Shown here: positions 43,331 to 56,394 of the stretch, in pieces
Numbering within the stretch: the first letter of the stretch is position 1
How the letters are laid out: each line of letters begins with the position of its first letter
Origin: Dallia pectoralis
Lineage: Eukaryota; Chordata; Actinopteri; Esociformes; Umbridae
Length of the DNA stretch: 64,000 nucleotides
Direction of reading: 5' to 3'
NCBI GenBank assembly: GCA_029465975.1
Contig: CM055750.1
Location: 3,151,548-3,215,547, forward strand
Translations under genes and position numbers: made by a program
Notes under the pieces: generated by a model
What the model saw: the letters and a program-made list of their open reading frames with translations, nothing else
Databases searched by the model: none
What the model was told of the DNA's origin: nothing

Positions 43331-45264
43331 CTATAAAGATCTGGAACACCAAGTGTGGACATCTCAGCCCACACCTCAGCCCACACCCTCACTTAGAGAG
43401 GTGTGAAATCAAGAGACTGGAATGTAACAAAGTGAATGATATTGTACACATTTATCAGTAGTGTTTGAATTTCCCTTGTTCCCCGTGAAGGGATTTGCAG
43501 TCTAATATGCTTTATTGCACTGCACGCATTATGGATCAAACTGGGCAAAATCCTTGTGGAATGTTCTTCCTTGTTGCACGACTGACTCCGGGTGCCCACA
43601 ACCAATCAATTTGGACATTTTCCATTGGTTAAGTGGGATAGTGTCCGTCCTTCGTGTTCATTGTGTTAGCTTAGGTAAAAATATTGCCGAAGATTATTTG
43701 GGGCTGGGGATTATTGAGCTATGTCTGCTGTTAGGATAAATAGTCATATCTCAAACAGTTTGCGTCATTTTACTAGTGTTTTAGATCATTTTCTTATACT
43801 TTGTAGACTTTATTAAGTTTAGGTGGGTCAGAATAGTGCTCGTATGTAACTATGTGATGTATTGTTACTTTATAACTTGATTTTAGATAAATTAGTGTGA
43901 AATATAGATAACGATTACAATTAATGAATTAACTCCAGTGATGCCATTACAATGTACCGATCGTGAGAACAAATCTGCATGTTTCGGTGGCTTTACACTT
44001 AACTTATACAAAACGTATACAAGTCCAAGTCACCAGTCTTCTTCATCCCTGAGATCCAAATTGCTACCCGATCAATCGACTGAAGAGAAGCAGTGGGCTT
44101 CACGCAGGCCATCAATCACATGCCTTTTAATGCTGTGTTTGTGCCTTTTGAACCTTTACTAAATCCTATCTGCATTTTATGGTTGCGTACAAAATTGTAC
44201 CAACAAAAAAGAGACAGGTTATCAATATTAATCACTTTGGTTATATTCTCTAGCACACTTTTTCCTAACTGTCCTTTCAGTTACTTTCCAAGTGGCAAAC
44301 TTTCACCGCATTTCTATTCTAATATTACTGGGGAATATTACTCAGTGTTATAATCACTCTGGAATCTATAACACGATAGATTTTAAACTTTCTTTAGATC
44401 CTTTTATCTGTAGACTTTTTAGAGCTAATATTTCCTTGAAGCGCACAGTCTAGAAAAACAGTCGAAGTCAGTCATCGTCACAGACATTGAAGCATATCAG
44501 GAAGATTGATGGGAGCTGATAGCTTTTGCAACAGTAACAAAGCGTAGCCTATAGCTAAACTTTATACTTTTCCTAGCGACCATTGGGAACGAACTGGGAG
44601 CTTCACAAAATCCTGCAGAAAACCGTGAAAGAACGTTTCAAAAACCTCCTATAAATGTCCTTGGGGACATCCAGAGGATCAATTGGGAACCAGATAAACC
44701 CCCAGGTGATTAAGATGCTATGTAAAAATAACTTGCTAGAAACGTCCGTAGGGACATCCCTGAGAAGAAATGGGGAATACGCAGAGTTTACTGAGTATGA
44801 ATGCAAATAGTACCACACAGTGCACACTGGATTACAGTTTGTTTCATGATAATATTATATATTATAATCTGAATTCCCATAACTTCTTACACACTCTGAG
44901 GTCAAAATAACACTCTGAAATGTAGACATAAAAATAAAAAAAGGATAACCAGCGACCATTTGAGGTCGGAGGTCAACGTTTGCCAACTTTGTGATGACAT
45001 GAATTTGATCTGACAATAAACACCAATGACCATCCGTCTATTAGCCAGTAGGTAGGATATTCTATGGAGATCACATTTGTTTCCTCTTGCCAACATGATA
45101 CAACAGAGCACAAAAGTATATATTAAAAAAAAACATTATACAGAAATTTCTTAAGTAAACGCTGTGCTTTAGTGTAGTATTGCTTTCATTTCAAATCCAA
45201 GCTTTTCGAGTATATAGCAAATTGATGAAACAGATTTTGGTATTTAACTAATAGGGCCTATGGG
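43331..45264. other. Unresolved AT-rich stretch
   Basis: No gene recognised. At 44,580-44,770 GGGACATCC and related short phrases recur three times and may belong to an unassigned repeat. Frames of 60-86 codons show no domains. Confidence 0.3.
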
Positions 45265-45490
45265 GGTGTGAGATATGGGCAATATACCATGACAAAGCCT
45301 GGACGCATGGCGGCACAGAGCTCAGCCGAGGGCATATTGGCAATGTACCACAAACCCTAATGGCACCTTATTGCAATTATGAACTATTTACCAACGCAAT
45401 TAGAGAAGTAAAAAGTGCTGAAATGTCATACTTATGCTTGATGGTCCCATAAAACCAATCATCATTTGGGATTCAAAGTAGCAGTTTATA
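45265..45490. repeat. Dispersed teleost repeat with GGCAATATACCA motif
   Basis: Contains GGCAATATACCATG, GGCATATTGGCAATGTACCA, CAAACCCTAATGGCACC, TTATTGCAATTATGAACT and ACCAACGCAATTAGAG, which follow the order of a very common fish repeat with imperfectly palindromic ends. No coding capacity. Confidence 0.55.
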
Positions 45491-45564
45491 GATGGTAATG
45501 TATTCAAGCTTACACTTATCCATATGCTGTTGTGTTAGACTTAATATATAGAATTAATTTATAC

Positions 45565-46150
45565 TGACGAGCCAAAGCAGTATGACGTTATTCACAGGTG
45601 AAGCCGTTGATCACCTCCTAACCAGGGCACGTTTTCAAGGTCTGGGTAGATTAGTGGGTTAGCGAACAATCAGTTTCCGTAGTCAAGATGTCGGATGCAG
45701 AAGAAACAGGCAGCTCAGCGGCGAAACTCTGGGTTTGTGCATTAATATGGACATCAATTTGACTTGTACCACTTACCTAAGTATTTTTGCAGACCAGGTA
45801 CACCAGTTTAAGGCATTCCCAGATGACAGTGGCCTCTTCCAGCACTCCTCCGGCCTCTCTCCACACATAGGTTCAGGAAGGGTTTGAGGAACATAACGAA
45901 GAGGTCAGAGTTAAATATAGAGAGGAACCAGGCTTGGGGGAGTGGCCCGTTGTCATCTGTCAGTGCCGCTTAAATATTTCAACAGTAAGAATAATAAGTA
46001 AATGCATGTGTGTCGTGTCCAGAATCAGGACTGCTGATTCTGATGTATTGGTGTCAGATACTTCAGGAGACCTTAAGAGGTCTAGTAAGATCCATTCCTC
46101 GGCGGGTCAGCATTGTTTTGGCTCATCGGTGCATATTTGATAGAAACATT
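45565..46150 (+). pseudogene. Tc1-type transposon relic, internally deleted
   Basis: Starts with the end region (ACTGACGAGCCAAAGCA) of a widespread fish Tc1 family and then jumps to late transposase sequence: TTGACTTGTACCACTTACCT, GCAGACCAGGTACACC, GGTTTGAGGAACATAACG, and near the end CCTCGGCGGGTCAGCATTG. The catalytic motifs are lost by deletion and many changes. The same family is seen at 31,738 and 62,690. Confidence 0.7.
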
Positions 46151-49100
46151 GTGTCAATAATCTACACACACTATCCAAGAATTACAGGGACATGACCGCA
46201 CAGCACTTATCAATGCCCTTATGAATGCTCTTATAAATGCTCTAATTGCACTATTAGCATATTTCGCCGTACTCTGTGATCTTTACATTTTTAGATTATT
46301 CATCACTAATTGAAGGACTTCTTTGAAGAGAAACTGACTGTACCCCGCTCACCTTTGAAAGGGGCTTCTGAGAACCGCCAAGATCTAAGAATTTACTCTT
46401 AGGGACAATTATGTTGGAGTGAAGTCATATGAAATTGAAGTGCTGCTTTATTTAAGGCGTGTTGACAGTGTTACGACTTATCACAGTCTGGCAGTGTGTT
46501 CATTCTTTCACATGTTCAGCGTGTTCAGCGTGTTACCCGTGGCTGTGGAGTGTAAACTCTGGGTGCACTAATGTCAGAATTGGAAACGAACAGAACTTGG
46601 TCTATTCTATAAAATATTTAACTATATTTTTGTCATGGAACCGCAATTTATGCATCTTGTTTTTTATGTTAACCACAATGTTAATGTGCCAGACATATTA
46701 ATCACTAACTTGCAATATTGTTCCGAGTGATTTCAATTGTGTCTTTTGAGTTGTTGCAGATTAATTTACTAAACTTCAATTTTGACTGCTGAGAAACACA
46801 AGGACTAAGGCAAATACAAGGTCGTACACGGTCACAAAAAGTCACAAACACTAGCTAAACTCTATGAAAAAGGCTCAGTATGTAGACGGAAAATACAATA
46901 CAAGACACAAGTTACTGAGGACTGAATGATGCACCAACACAAATAGTCACAGGTGAGATGAATCCAGGTGATTTTGGTGGGTAGGTGCAGCATTCGTGGA
47001 ACACCGGAAGTCTAGCGAAGTGTGGGTAAGAGAACCAGGAGGTGGAGAGATCATGAGTGCAGGGGCGTGGCTTGGATGCAGGAGTGTTCAGGAGATTCTG
47101 GAGCAAGGAGAGATTGAGATTTGACTGCAGACCTCTCAGTGGCGATGTTGAGACAAAACGTATGGGCCAGCGTGCTTCCCATTTTATCAAAACCATTCGC
47201 TTTCCAACTGATTGTACATATATATAATGCTTATAAAAAATAGAAGTCTGTTGACACGCACAAGGCATTTATTCTGACCCCTGGCTGCAGCATTTACAGA
47301 ATACACACTTTAAGACATTTACACAAACAAGCAATTTGAACGGTCAAAGAGCTCAACAGTCATGTCATTCAACAAATGTGTGGCCCTCCCTAAACAGCAT
47401 TAGCCCCTGAACTGCAGGAATTGCCAAGTCGTTCCTGGTCCCTGAATTCCGGGCACATTTCATTGAGTTTTTACACAAAAAGAGGATTATTCTTTTGTTC
47501 ACAACTTCAACTTCATAGTGTGGAGATATCATGAAGAAAACATCTTTTACTTTACTGGTTCAAAATAAAGTGCAGATTTGAACTTCTATCCTTTCACATG
47601 CTCGGGGAACAATGATAGCTATAGCTAATTCACATCTATGTAATTTTACAAAACGTCCAAGTAACTATCACAGTCTACGGCTATTTTAGAAACGGCATGT
47701 TTTAGCAAGCTAGCCATCGAAGACAAACAACATAACTGACTAATACTGATCTAATTTTCTGAAATTTTAACTTTAAAGTGATTTGATTGATGTGAAGACA
47801 CATTTAAACAAGTTTCCATAAAGGGCTGTTTTCATGCTAAAATGTATTGATGTTGAATACATTTGATACTGTGACATCCGTTTGCATTGAATTATGAGAG
47901 ATATCAACCTTACAACTTAGCAAAATGTTTCATTGAGAATCACGGGCACTGTTCCACGCCAGAGGATGATCCCACGTTAAGATTAACCACGTGTGAAAGG
48001 AAGATTAAGAATAAAATAAAAGATTCATTTAAAATTGTTTTTTTTGTCACATTTTGGGTAAGCCCAGACACTCTTGGCTTTCTGGAATACATGCCACTGC
48101 TGAAAAGACTAAACGCTAGGCAAGAAACTATAATGTATAAGTAAATAAATAGAATAGATTATTCTGTTCAACCAATGTGATCATGGTGGGTTTCTTATGG
48201 AGGCGCAGTGATCAGCAAATTTGTGACAGCAAATACACAACATGTAAAACAAAAATAAAATGATATAAACTACTAACTAACAGCCCTGGCAAGTGTAAAA
48301 CATATATTTCCAATAGAATTGTTTTTAACACATTTTCGGGACATTTAAGAGAGATAACTCCGATCATGACAGAGAGGTGTTTTATATGGTGACTATATTT
48401 TTATAGTATTGTAGCGACCCTGGTGGTGCGGCTACTCGCCCCTCCATAAGAGATATCCCTATATGGAGCAGTGGGTAGTACGCTTGGCTGTGGTGCCGTA
48501 GGGTGCTGGACGCTACAGTATCAACCGGACGCTACAGTATCAACGGTAAGTCCATGTAACCAAGGCGATGAGAATAGGAGTGGTTACATATCTCCAACCT
48601 AATTTCTCACCTTTTCAGGCACGTAAAGATCATCAGAACATTGAGGTGGTGGGAAAAAAGTTACATTTTCTTTTTAGTGTATTTTGAACATTGCTTTCTT
48701 AATCTTATCATGACAGCTCAGGAAGTGTTAGTCCTGCATAAATACTGAATGCAAGTTGGTTACACACAAACACTATTCACCTCAAGGGGAGCGATTCTCT
48801 TGAATCTCTGTAAACCGTCTTTTGTTTTCGCGGACAGGTTTTGACATCCAGACAGCGGTACCTGGAGCAGAATGAACTGCTGAGCTGAGCTGCGTGTCAA
48901 AAAGCATACTGATAAACATAAGAGCATGATTCATATCGCGATTAATCGTGGTAAGCTGTGGTATGCAGATTCCTGCCTGAGGATATTTCGGCAAAGGCAC
49001 CTTGGATATTATATCATCAATAATTCATAAATCACTGAGGGCAGAAAATAAACAATACGTATGTAATTGCTTTATGCAGATCCCCGAAAGGGTCCTCAGA

Positions 49101-49420
49101 AGTACTGTGTATTAGTTAAAAATGCAATTGGAAGTTATTTTAGCTTCATTAGAACGTTGTATATACATTGGATTTATTCACCAAGAATAATCAACCAAAA
49201 TAGTTCTTGTATTCAAATTGTCATTCAGAGTAACATTAAAACATTCCCTATTTTCTCACAATTGTTTTAAACATACAGCCAATGTCACCTCACAATAATT
49301 ATCAAATGCATTAATATTTCAATATACAATGTAAATTTAAGCAAGATAACAGAATTGGTCAGGGGTTTGCATACTTTTAGAGCTACTGAAAGTACTGTTG
49401 TTGTTAGCTGGTAGGACATA
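46151..49420. other. Unresolved stretch, no gene seen
   Basis: Mostly AT-rich. 46,910-47,300 is open for 118 codons on the minus strand without a known domain. 47,270-47,330 shares a short phrase with the dispersed repeat at 13,440. 48,415-48,560 has GC-rich text (GGAGCAGTGGGTAGTACGCT) and a direct repeat GGACGCTACAGTATCAAC, perhaps part of an unassigned repeat. Confidence 0.3.
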
Positions 49421-49549
49421 CAGTGAAGGAAGAAATGATTTGCTCCCCTGCTGATTTTGTACGTTTGCCTACTGACAAAGACATGATCAGTCTTTAATTT
49501 TAATGTACAAAAATCTGCAGCGGATCAAATACTTCTTCGACCTTCACTC
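49421..49549. mobile_element. 129-bp MITE related to the Tc1 element at 29,535
   Basis: CAGTGAAGGAAGAAATGATT at the left and ACTTCTTCGACCTTCACTC at the right are inverted copies; TA flanks both ends (49,419-49,420 and 49,550-49,551). The left half, with CCTGCTGATTTTGTACG and CTGACAAAGACATGATCAG, matches the end of the 738-bp element at 29,535-30,272. All internal sequence is gone. Confidence 0.85.
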
Positions 49550-49796
49550 TATATGTGGGGGAAAAGCCAGAAATAGAGAAAGAATAAGTAGCAGTCTGTA
49601 CTTTTACCTCATATTTTCATATGCCTACATAAGTCTATCCAGCAACCATTTCTGCGTCTTTACTTCCCCAGTAATTATGGAGGGCACAGTTTGTAGAGTA
49701 AAGTCTAACATAATATACTCCACACGACTGTGCTTCTGAACTAGTGTTGAACTACATAAAACGTCTGTTGACTTTACAGTACTTGAATATCCCAGC

Positions 49797-50323
49797 ATGC
49801 AGCATGGTTTCGTGGTGTTTTATCTTGTGTACTATTGTTTGTACAGGTAAACATGATGCCTTCAGGTCTTTGAAAATTGTTCCCTAGGTTGAATCAGGTG
49901 GAGGTCTACAATTCTTTTTCTCAGTTCTTGGCAGATTTCTTTTGAGTTTCCCATGAGGTTAAGCAGTGGCACTGAGTTTAAAGATACGCCTCAGAATAAA
50001 TCCACAGGTGCACCTCAAATTGACTGGAATGATGTCAATTAGCCTATCAGAGTCTTCTAAATCCAAGACATAATTTCTGAGAATTTGTTCAAGCTGTGTA
50101 ACTGCGCAGTCAACTTGATGTTGGTAAATTTCTGACCCACGAAAATAGTGTTCCAGTGAATTATAAGTTAAATAATCTGTCTGTAAACAACTTTATTAAA
50201 ATGTACTTGCGCAAAGAAGGCTTGCCAAAGCTATTGATCGTTAACATGAATTCTGTGGAGTGGTTGCAAAAATGAGTTTTAATGTCTTCGACATAAGTGT
50301 ATCTACACTTCCGACATAAATTG
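49797..50323 (-). pseudogene. Sleeping Beauty-type Tc1 relic, left end and start of transposase
   Basis: Read on the minus strand, the outer end is at 50,323 (followed by TA at 50,324-50,325), with direct-repeat motifs near 50,310 and 50,140 and the salmonid-type phrases CTGTTTACAGACAG and ATAGGCTAATTGACATCA. The transposase start lies near 49,955-49,800 (CAAAAGAAATCTGCCAAG) and covers only the first helix-turn-helix; stops and shifts break it. The match fades at about 49,797, so the element is truncated. Confidence 0.75.
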
Positions 50324-50764
50324 TATTCATTTGACCTACTAATGCTACTACTACTTTAGAGTATGATGTAATATGCATTTTAAAGCCTGAGGTGTTTTGT
50401 CAGACGGTATTGAAGAAAGCTGCCTTTTTATTTTCAAGAACTCATTCCAGATAAAAATTGACATTTAAAAACGTAGTACTAATTCACACACAAAAACGTT
50501 CAGGGGCATGTACTTTAACGTAGGTTCAATAAGAATTTGCTCATTAATATTTTGGGGATTTTTTGGTTTCTTGCTGCTAAAGGTTCACACCAGTCATTAT
50601 TTGATCATTCTAAAGTTAAGTCGATCTATGACCACAATGCAGAGTTGCTTTAACCCTTATTTATATAAAAAAAAGCCCCAAGGGAGTAATGACTCAACCA
50701 GGCCACGTCAGTTATGACGAAATGCTTAGCACCATGTGACAAGCCAATGACTCATCTACTGGTA
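50324..50764. other. Unresolved stretch
   Basis: AT-rich; nothing recognised. Confidence 0.3.
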
Positions 50765-51235
50765 TAGTGATCAGTGGTACAGTCTCTCCCAGTGGGGTGA
50801 GGGGTGTCTGCCAGACAGAGACCAGTGGTACAGTCTCTCCCAGTGGGGTGAGGGGCTTCTGCCAGACAGTTAGAGTGATCAGTGGTACAGTCTCTCCCAG
50901 TGGGGTGGGGGGCATCTACCAAACAGAGACAGTTAGATTGATCAGTGGTACAGTCTCTCCCAGTGGGGTGAGGGGCGTATGCCAGACAGTTAGAGTGATC
51001 AGTGGTACAGTCTCTCCCAGTGGGGTGAGGGGTGAGGGGCGTCTGCCAGACAGAGACAGTTAGAGTGATCAGTGGTACAGTCTCTCCCAGCGGGGTAAGG
51101 GGCGTCTGCCAGACAGTTAGAGTGATCAGTGGTACAGTCTCTCCCAGTGGGCTGAGGGGCGTCTACCAAACAGAGACAGATAGAGTGATCAGTGGTACAG
51201 TCTCCCCAGTGGGGTGAGGGGCATCTGCCATAGTC
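50765..51235. repeat. Minisatellite of 51-70 bp units, eight copies
   Basis: Eight copies of AGTGGTACAGTCTCTCCCAG followed by TGGGGTGAGGGGCGTCTGCC and AGACAGTTAGAGTGATC. Length variation comes mainly from presence or absence of AGAGAC(A) and one duplicated GGGGTGA. Spacings of the GTGGTACAG motif are about 51, 57, 63, 57, 70, 57 and 63 bp. Confidence 0.9.
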
Positions 51236-54200
51236 AGTTAGGTCTGTTTAACAAACGCCAATGTGTCACCAATTATGTTTTATCTATAAGCTTTTAGGCT
51301 TCGCCAGATATTTACTTAACCCACTTTTTGGCAAATGGTTCTTTAATCTTATAACTGACATGGTTCCGTCATGTGTCCCAGCTATAGTTGAGCCTAATTC
51401 TTCGTGTGATTCGGAACCAATTTTTCAATGCTTAGCCTATCAATCACCATTTTGCTCAGTAACGCCCAATTAGAAAACCCCCTGCATTAGATGAAATAAC
51501 GAGGTAGACTATCTCACGTTTCAATGTCTCTGTCTGTCCCTAAAGAGTAAAGGCTCAAAGAGCGTGACATAATTCACACTGCAGACTTCTTATCAGCTTA
51601 AACAGGAACATCAGTTTATCAGAATTTTACTGCCGATTACCAGATGCCTTAGAGATGAGGGGGTTACGCAATAAATATCATAATCTCCTATAATACACAG
51701 CGCTGGGTGTTGACCCATCACATAAATCTGGTGCGGTGATGTGGCTTTTTCAGACATCAATATCAGTTACTTCAGCCATCTCTCCAGATACAGCTGACGA
51801 CTCGGACTGCCGGTTCTTTGCTTAGGCTCGTCCGTTGACAATAAGCAGACGATAAACAAAAGCATTCATCGAGCGCAACACAACACCGAGGATACTGTCA
51901 CTTGAGATTACATTATCTGAGACTGAGGAGCGTATGAGGCCATCAGTTGGGGAATTTGTGATGGAAAAACTGCAATGAATTCTCACCTTCGGCCCAAATA
52001 TGTCGTTGGTCGAATATTTTGAGGTGTTGCGATTTACTACTGTGTTAAAAATGAATAACGTCGCATACATTGTCGGACATCGTTCACGTTTGATCGGAAA
52101 CATCAATGTGTTGAGTAGTTTGTTGGTGTTTCAGTTAGTCGTGTTCTTGGTGTTTAAACATACTCAGAATTGTATGCGGTCAGTCAGATGGTCAACAGAC
52201 GAACCAAATGTCAACTGTCAACCCATTTCTAAAAACGAATATGCAAGCGAAGTTAATTACCTAATATATGGGCTATAATCTGACACGCGTTTCTCTTGCA
52301 TTCCATAGTCAAGCCGCGTTAAATCCGGCCACCTCATTAATACTGACATATACTGCGTTATAAACCACATCTTATTTTATCCGGTGGGCGGGGTCAATTC
52401 GGGGGATGACAGACGAACCGAGGACGGGAACAGATGTCCGTGTCGTCTTCTCTTTTGCGCATCAGGGCTCGACGGTCTCCCAGACTGAGCCGTTCTCCTG
52501 TCTTAACAGCCGCTGCTGAATATATTGGCCTAATGAAAAAGCCGAACGTTTCCTGGCACATGCCGTGAATTCTTCTGATCGCTATCGAGTGTATATATAT
52601 ATATATATTTATATATCTATATATATATATTTATATATATATATGGTGATAAAGTGCTGTGGCAGACCTGTACGAGGACACATAAAAAGAGTTTGATCTC
52701 ATATAATCGGCATCGTATATCCAGCCTCACATGCCTGGGCCTTTATTTCATCGCTGCATTTCCTTCTCTATAAATGACTTCCGCTGCCCGACAAACAATG
52801 TAAGTGTGCGCACGCACTTAAATAGTCGAATCAGATCCGCTTATTAACACGACGTTTTTCCAACGGGACCAAATCCCGCCTGGGCTTATGGATGAACTGA
52901 AGGGGAAATGATGTTTGGTGAGTGCTCTGACGTTCACACGAGGAAACAAACTGGTAGAAGAATCCATTAGACTTTGGTTCAACTCCCTGTTATGGAGCAA
53001 AGTGTTATTCTTTGGTTGCGTCTGCGGTCACGATGACATCATGTCCCCAGATCAGGAAAAAGCCGCAGCATTAAAGACGTACACGATTCATTACCTTAGT
53101 AAATATCAGGCAAAAATCATCTGTGCATCCGCAAGCACCTCATCTGCGTTTCTTTTGTTTTCTGACCGGCGTAAAAGTCAGAGAATGAGGTATGAAATTG
53201 TCACCAAAATAAATTCACTGTAGGCAGCACACTGCATCGACCATAAGATCCGCAGAGGAAATATAGGGTCAAAGGCCAAAAAAGGGTCACCGAAATCTTA
53301 TTTTCTAACCCAATAGTCCCTATTTTTCTTCTTGTTCTTGAACCCTCTGGTTGTCTCTGAGAGGACACACACTGTGGTTTCATAAGATCTCAGGCATTTA
53401 TTACGTGTCATATTTGATTCTATCTGCTTTTCCATAGTTTTCCACGAGGAACACTACATCATTTCTAGGCCAGCCTTTACGTGACCACGTCATAAATGCA
53501 CTGCAACAACAGATTAAACGCACTAATCTTAGCTCGGCCCGTGGCAATGTAGCCGGCGCGTTGTCTAATAAAACACCTCGCCTTGGTGTCGGAGCGTCGA
53601 AACAAGTGGCTGTGATTTGTCTTCCGACTCGATCCTGTGGGACCACAGTGGTAAAACTAGCCATTAAAGTCTGAGCCACGAAGAGGAAAGACTGGAGAGG
53701 ATCAATGGCAAAGCAGTTCCACGCAGTTTACATAACGTTCCCCGGTACTAGTTAATTGGCTTAATGAGCGGCAGAATTAGTGAAGCACCTCGCGTAATTA
53801 ACCCCCCAAACTCCCCGAGGAGTCATCAGCGAGACGATATTAAATCATCCGGCGCAGAAGGAAAAAGCGTTGGTTGAGACCTAGATACGCTTAAGGAAGA
53901 TAGGATACAAAACATCCTGATTGAGGTCTTGTCTGAATTCTATGAGTGAGTTATTGTTCTTTTTGACCCGCTAAATCACGTGTGTTGGCGCATGCAATCT
54001 GCAATCTGTATTGTCGGAATCAGTGAGGTTTTGTTGATTGGAGACGTCCAAAGAATCGGTTTTACGTTGCAATCTCTCTTTTTTCTTGTGTCGCGCGCCA
54101 ATCAAGACTCTAAGATGGCTGCTTTAGATTTTTCTAGACTTCCCTGACTTTGGTCGTGGAATTTCTCTCCTTTGGCAGGGAGTGTTCCCTCTGACAGCCA

Positions 54201-54597
54201 GGCATCAGCCTAGAGTCAGCAGCGGTCTGTGCACCTGCCCCTAATGACCTCCCTGAGGACACAGTCAGTCACGTTCTTCATCGTGCACGAAATCAACCCA
54301 CCTCTCTCTTTTTTTCCTCTCTCTCTCCTGCTACAGCGGAATTCTTCTTTTTCCTCTCTCCACCTCTCTTCTTACAGAGCTACCCTTTTTTTGGACAGGG
54401 TGATACCCATTTGTGTGTTTCGGTGGTTTAAACCTTTGTTATCTGTACACTGAGTAAAGATTCATTGTATTAGCTGTTTCTGTTACACTGCTACAATACA
54501 GAGCAGTTTGATACAATGACTTTGAGCTTGGTAAATTGCATGATCTAACGCATTACATAAATATTTGTACTCAAGGACAATTGTTAATTAAAAAGCT
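51236..54597. other. Unique stretch with possible conserved non-coding elements
   Basis: An AT microsatellite lies at 52,592-52,644. 52,300-52,560 and 53,420-54,050 are non-repetitive, CpG-containing and have homeobox-type motifs (TAGTTAATTGGCTTAATG, CGCGTAATTAACC), the pattern of vertebrate enhancers; this is inference. 54,300-54,380 is a CT-rich tract. No exon recognised; frames of 60-102 codons have no domain. Confidence 0.3.
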
Positions 54598-54657
54598 ACG
54601 GAGCCCCCCTGGTGTCAGCTAAGAAAAAAAAAGTAAACTGTATTCCCTCGGTTTTAT

Positions 54658-54795
54658 AAACTGTGCGCACGGTTTTGCAATCTGAGCGCACGGTTTTGCA
54701 ATCTGCGAGCACGGTTTTGCAATCTGCGCGCACGGTTTTGCAATCTGCGAGCACGGTTTTGCAATCTGCGAGCACGGTTGTGCAATCTGCGCGCG
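54658..54795. repeat. 21-bp tandem repeats in the left arm
   Basis: About six copies of CACGGTTTTGCAATCTGCGAG. The right arm has a single copy of this unit but two copies of another 21-bp unit (TTTATAAAACCGAGGGAACAG, 58,461-58,505). Confidence 0.9.
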
Positions 54796-55117
54796 CACGC
54801 ACGAATTTGTAAACGTGCCCACGTAAACGTACGGAAAAGTGTACGTTCCAGAGAAGACGTCACGAGTGGCATACTGTCAGCAGCGTCTGCATCCGACAAG
54901 TAAGTGATATTTATCTAGATTTAAGGATACAGTGTAATGCTATATTGTGTATTGCATTGTTCGTTTTATTGCTTTCTTAATTTCCGTTGCATTAATTGGG
55001 CATTTCACCCAGTCCAAAGCCTTACAGTTAGCTAGGCTGCTGTTACAGCTAGGAGGAGGTCGGGGTAGATTGGTGTGGGGTTTTGTTGCCTTAACATAAT
55101 GTCTACTATAGTCTGAT

Positions 55118-55356
55118 TCTGATTCAGTGCTCTGTAGTCTGGTTGTTAGAGCAACTATAGACTGCTTCTGATTTTTACAGTTCTCTGTAGTCTAGTTGTT
55201 AGAGCAACTATAGACTGCTTCTGATTTTTACAGGGCTCTGTAGTCTAGTTGTTAGAGCAACTATAGACTGCTTCTGATTTTTACAGGGCTCTGTAGTCTA
55301 GTTGTTAGAGCAACTATAGACTGCTTCTGATTTTTACAGTGCTCTGTAGTCTGGTC
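55118..55356. repeat. 49-53-bp tandem repeats, left arm
   Basis: Nearly five copies of a unit with GCTCTGTAGTCTAGTTGTTA and GAGCAACTATAGACTGCTTC. AGTCTAGTTG and CAACTATAGACT within the unit are imperfectly inverted and could form a hairpin. Confidence 0.9.
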
Positions 55357-55579
55357 ACCTATTAAAGATTTCATGTGTTACATACATATGAAGATTCCAA
55401 CATGTAAAGGCAACTTTATTCTTCAACACACTCCTGCTGGTATCTCTGTCTCTCACATTTTGATAAGTTTATGACCATACGTCTATATCTGTATATGTAC
55501 TCATATCCCTGTTTTGTTTGTTCTAGGTGATTTGGTTCCATGGTTGTCCGGTGATCTCAACGGAGGATAGGACAATAGA

Positions 55580-55715
55580 GGATATATATATGTAGATAGA
55601 AATATATTTATATATATATATTTATTTATAGATATATAGATTTATATTACATCGATATGAGTGTGTGTATGTATTATACACACGCACACACACACACACA
55701 CACACACACGTATTT
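55580..55715. repeat. AT-rich microsatellite followed by (CA)n
   Basis: TATATAT-rich run with irregular breaks to 55,650, then (CA)n at 55,679-55,709. Confidence 0.9.
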
Positions 55716-56394
55716 GTGTGTTGAATACATTTTGCCCATGTTTATTTAAACATCTACATTTTTAATATTTGTTCCACTTTTTTATAAACATAAAGTAAAT
55801 GTATTGTTCCAATACAGTTTTTAAAATACAGAGCTCTATTTTGAACGGGGGTATTACATGCCAATTCAATAGGTTAAAGGTGTTGAAATTACATCAAATC
55901 TTTTTTTGTATATGAGTTGTTTTCTTTTTTTTGACACAACAGGGAATGTTACCAGAGAAGAATAATAAAAATGTCCCTTTTATTATTGATATTTTTTGTA
56001 AAGACTGTTTCCTGTTCATTTTTCGAACTATTAAACGACTCATTAAACGACTCATATACACACACTATTAAACGACTCATATACACACACTCAGAGTGTG
56101 TGTATATGAGTTTCTCATTATAGGGGATTCCAGGGGGGGGGAAACAAATGTTTTATTGTCTGTGGGAGCACCAAAAAAGCAGGTTACTTATACTCTCAGA
56201 AAGGTAAGTCTCTTGGTCTGGTAGGTGTGACAGAACTATCTAAAGGCCTGAAAAGACAACTCAAAGAACAACAAGACATATAAAAGTGCCAACTAAATGT
56301 ATTTATTTTGTACAATTTGTCGCTGGATTTGAAAATCTACTTAAACTCTACCCAGTTTACCCTACTCGTGTTGATCTCACTAAATTTAGGATTG

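Noticed and set aside
48415..48560. tRNA or tRNA-derived SINE
   Set aside because: GTGGGTAGTACGCTTGG loosely resembles an A box, but no B box or cloverleaf could be drawn.
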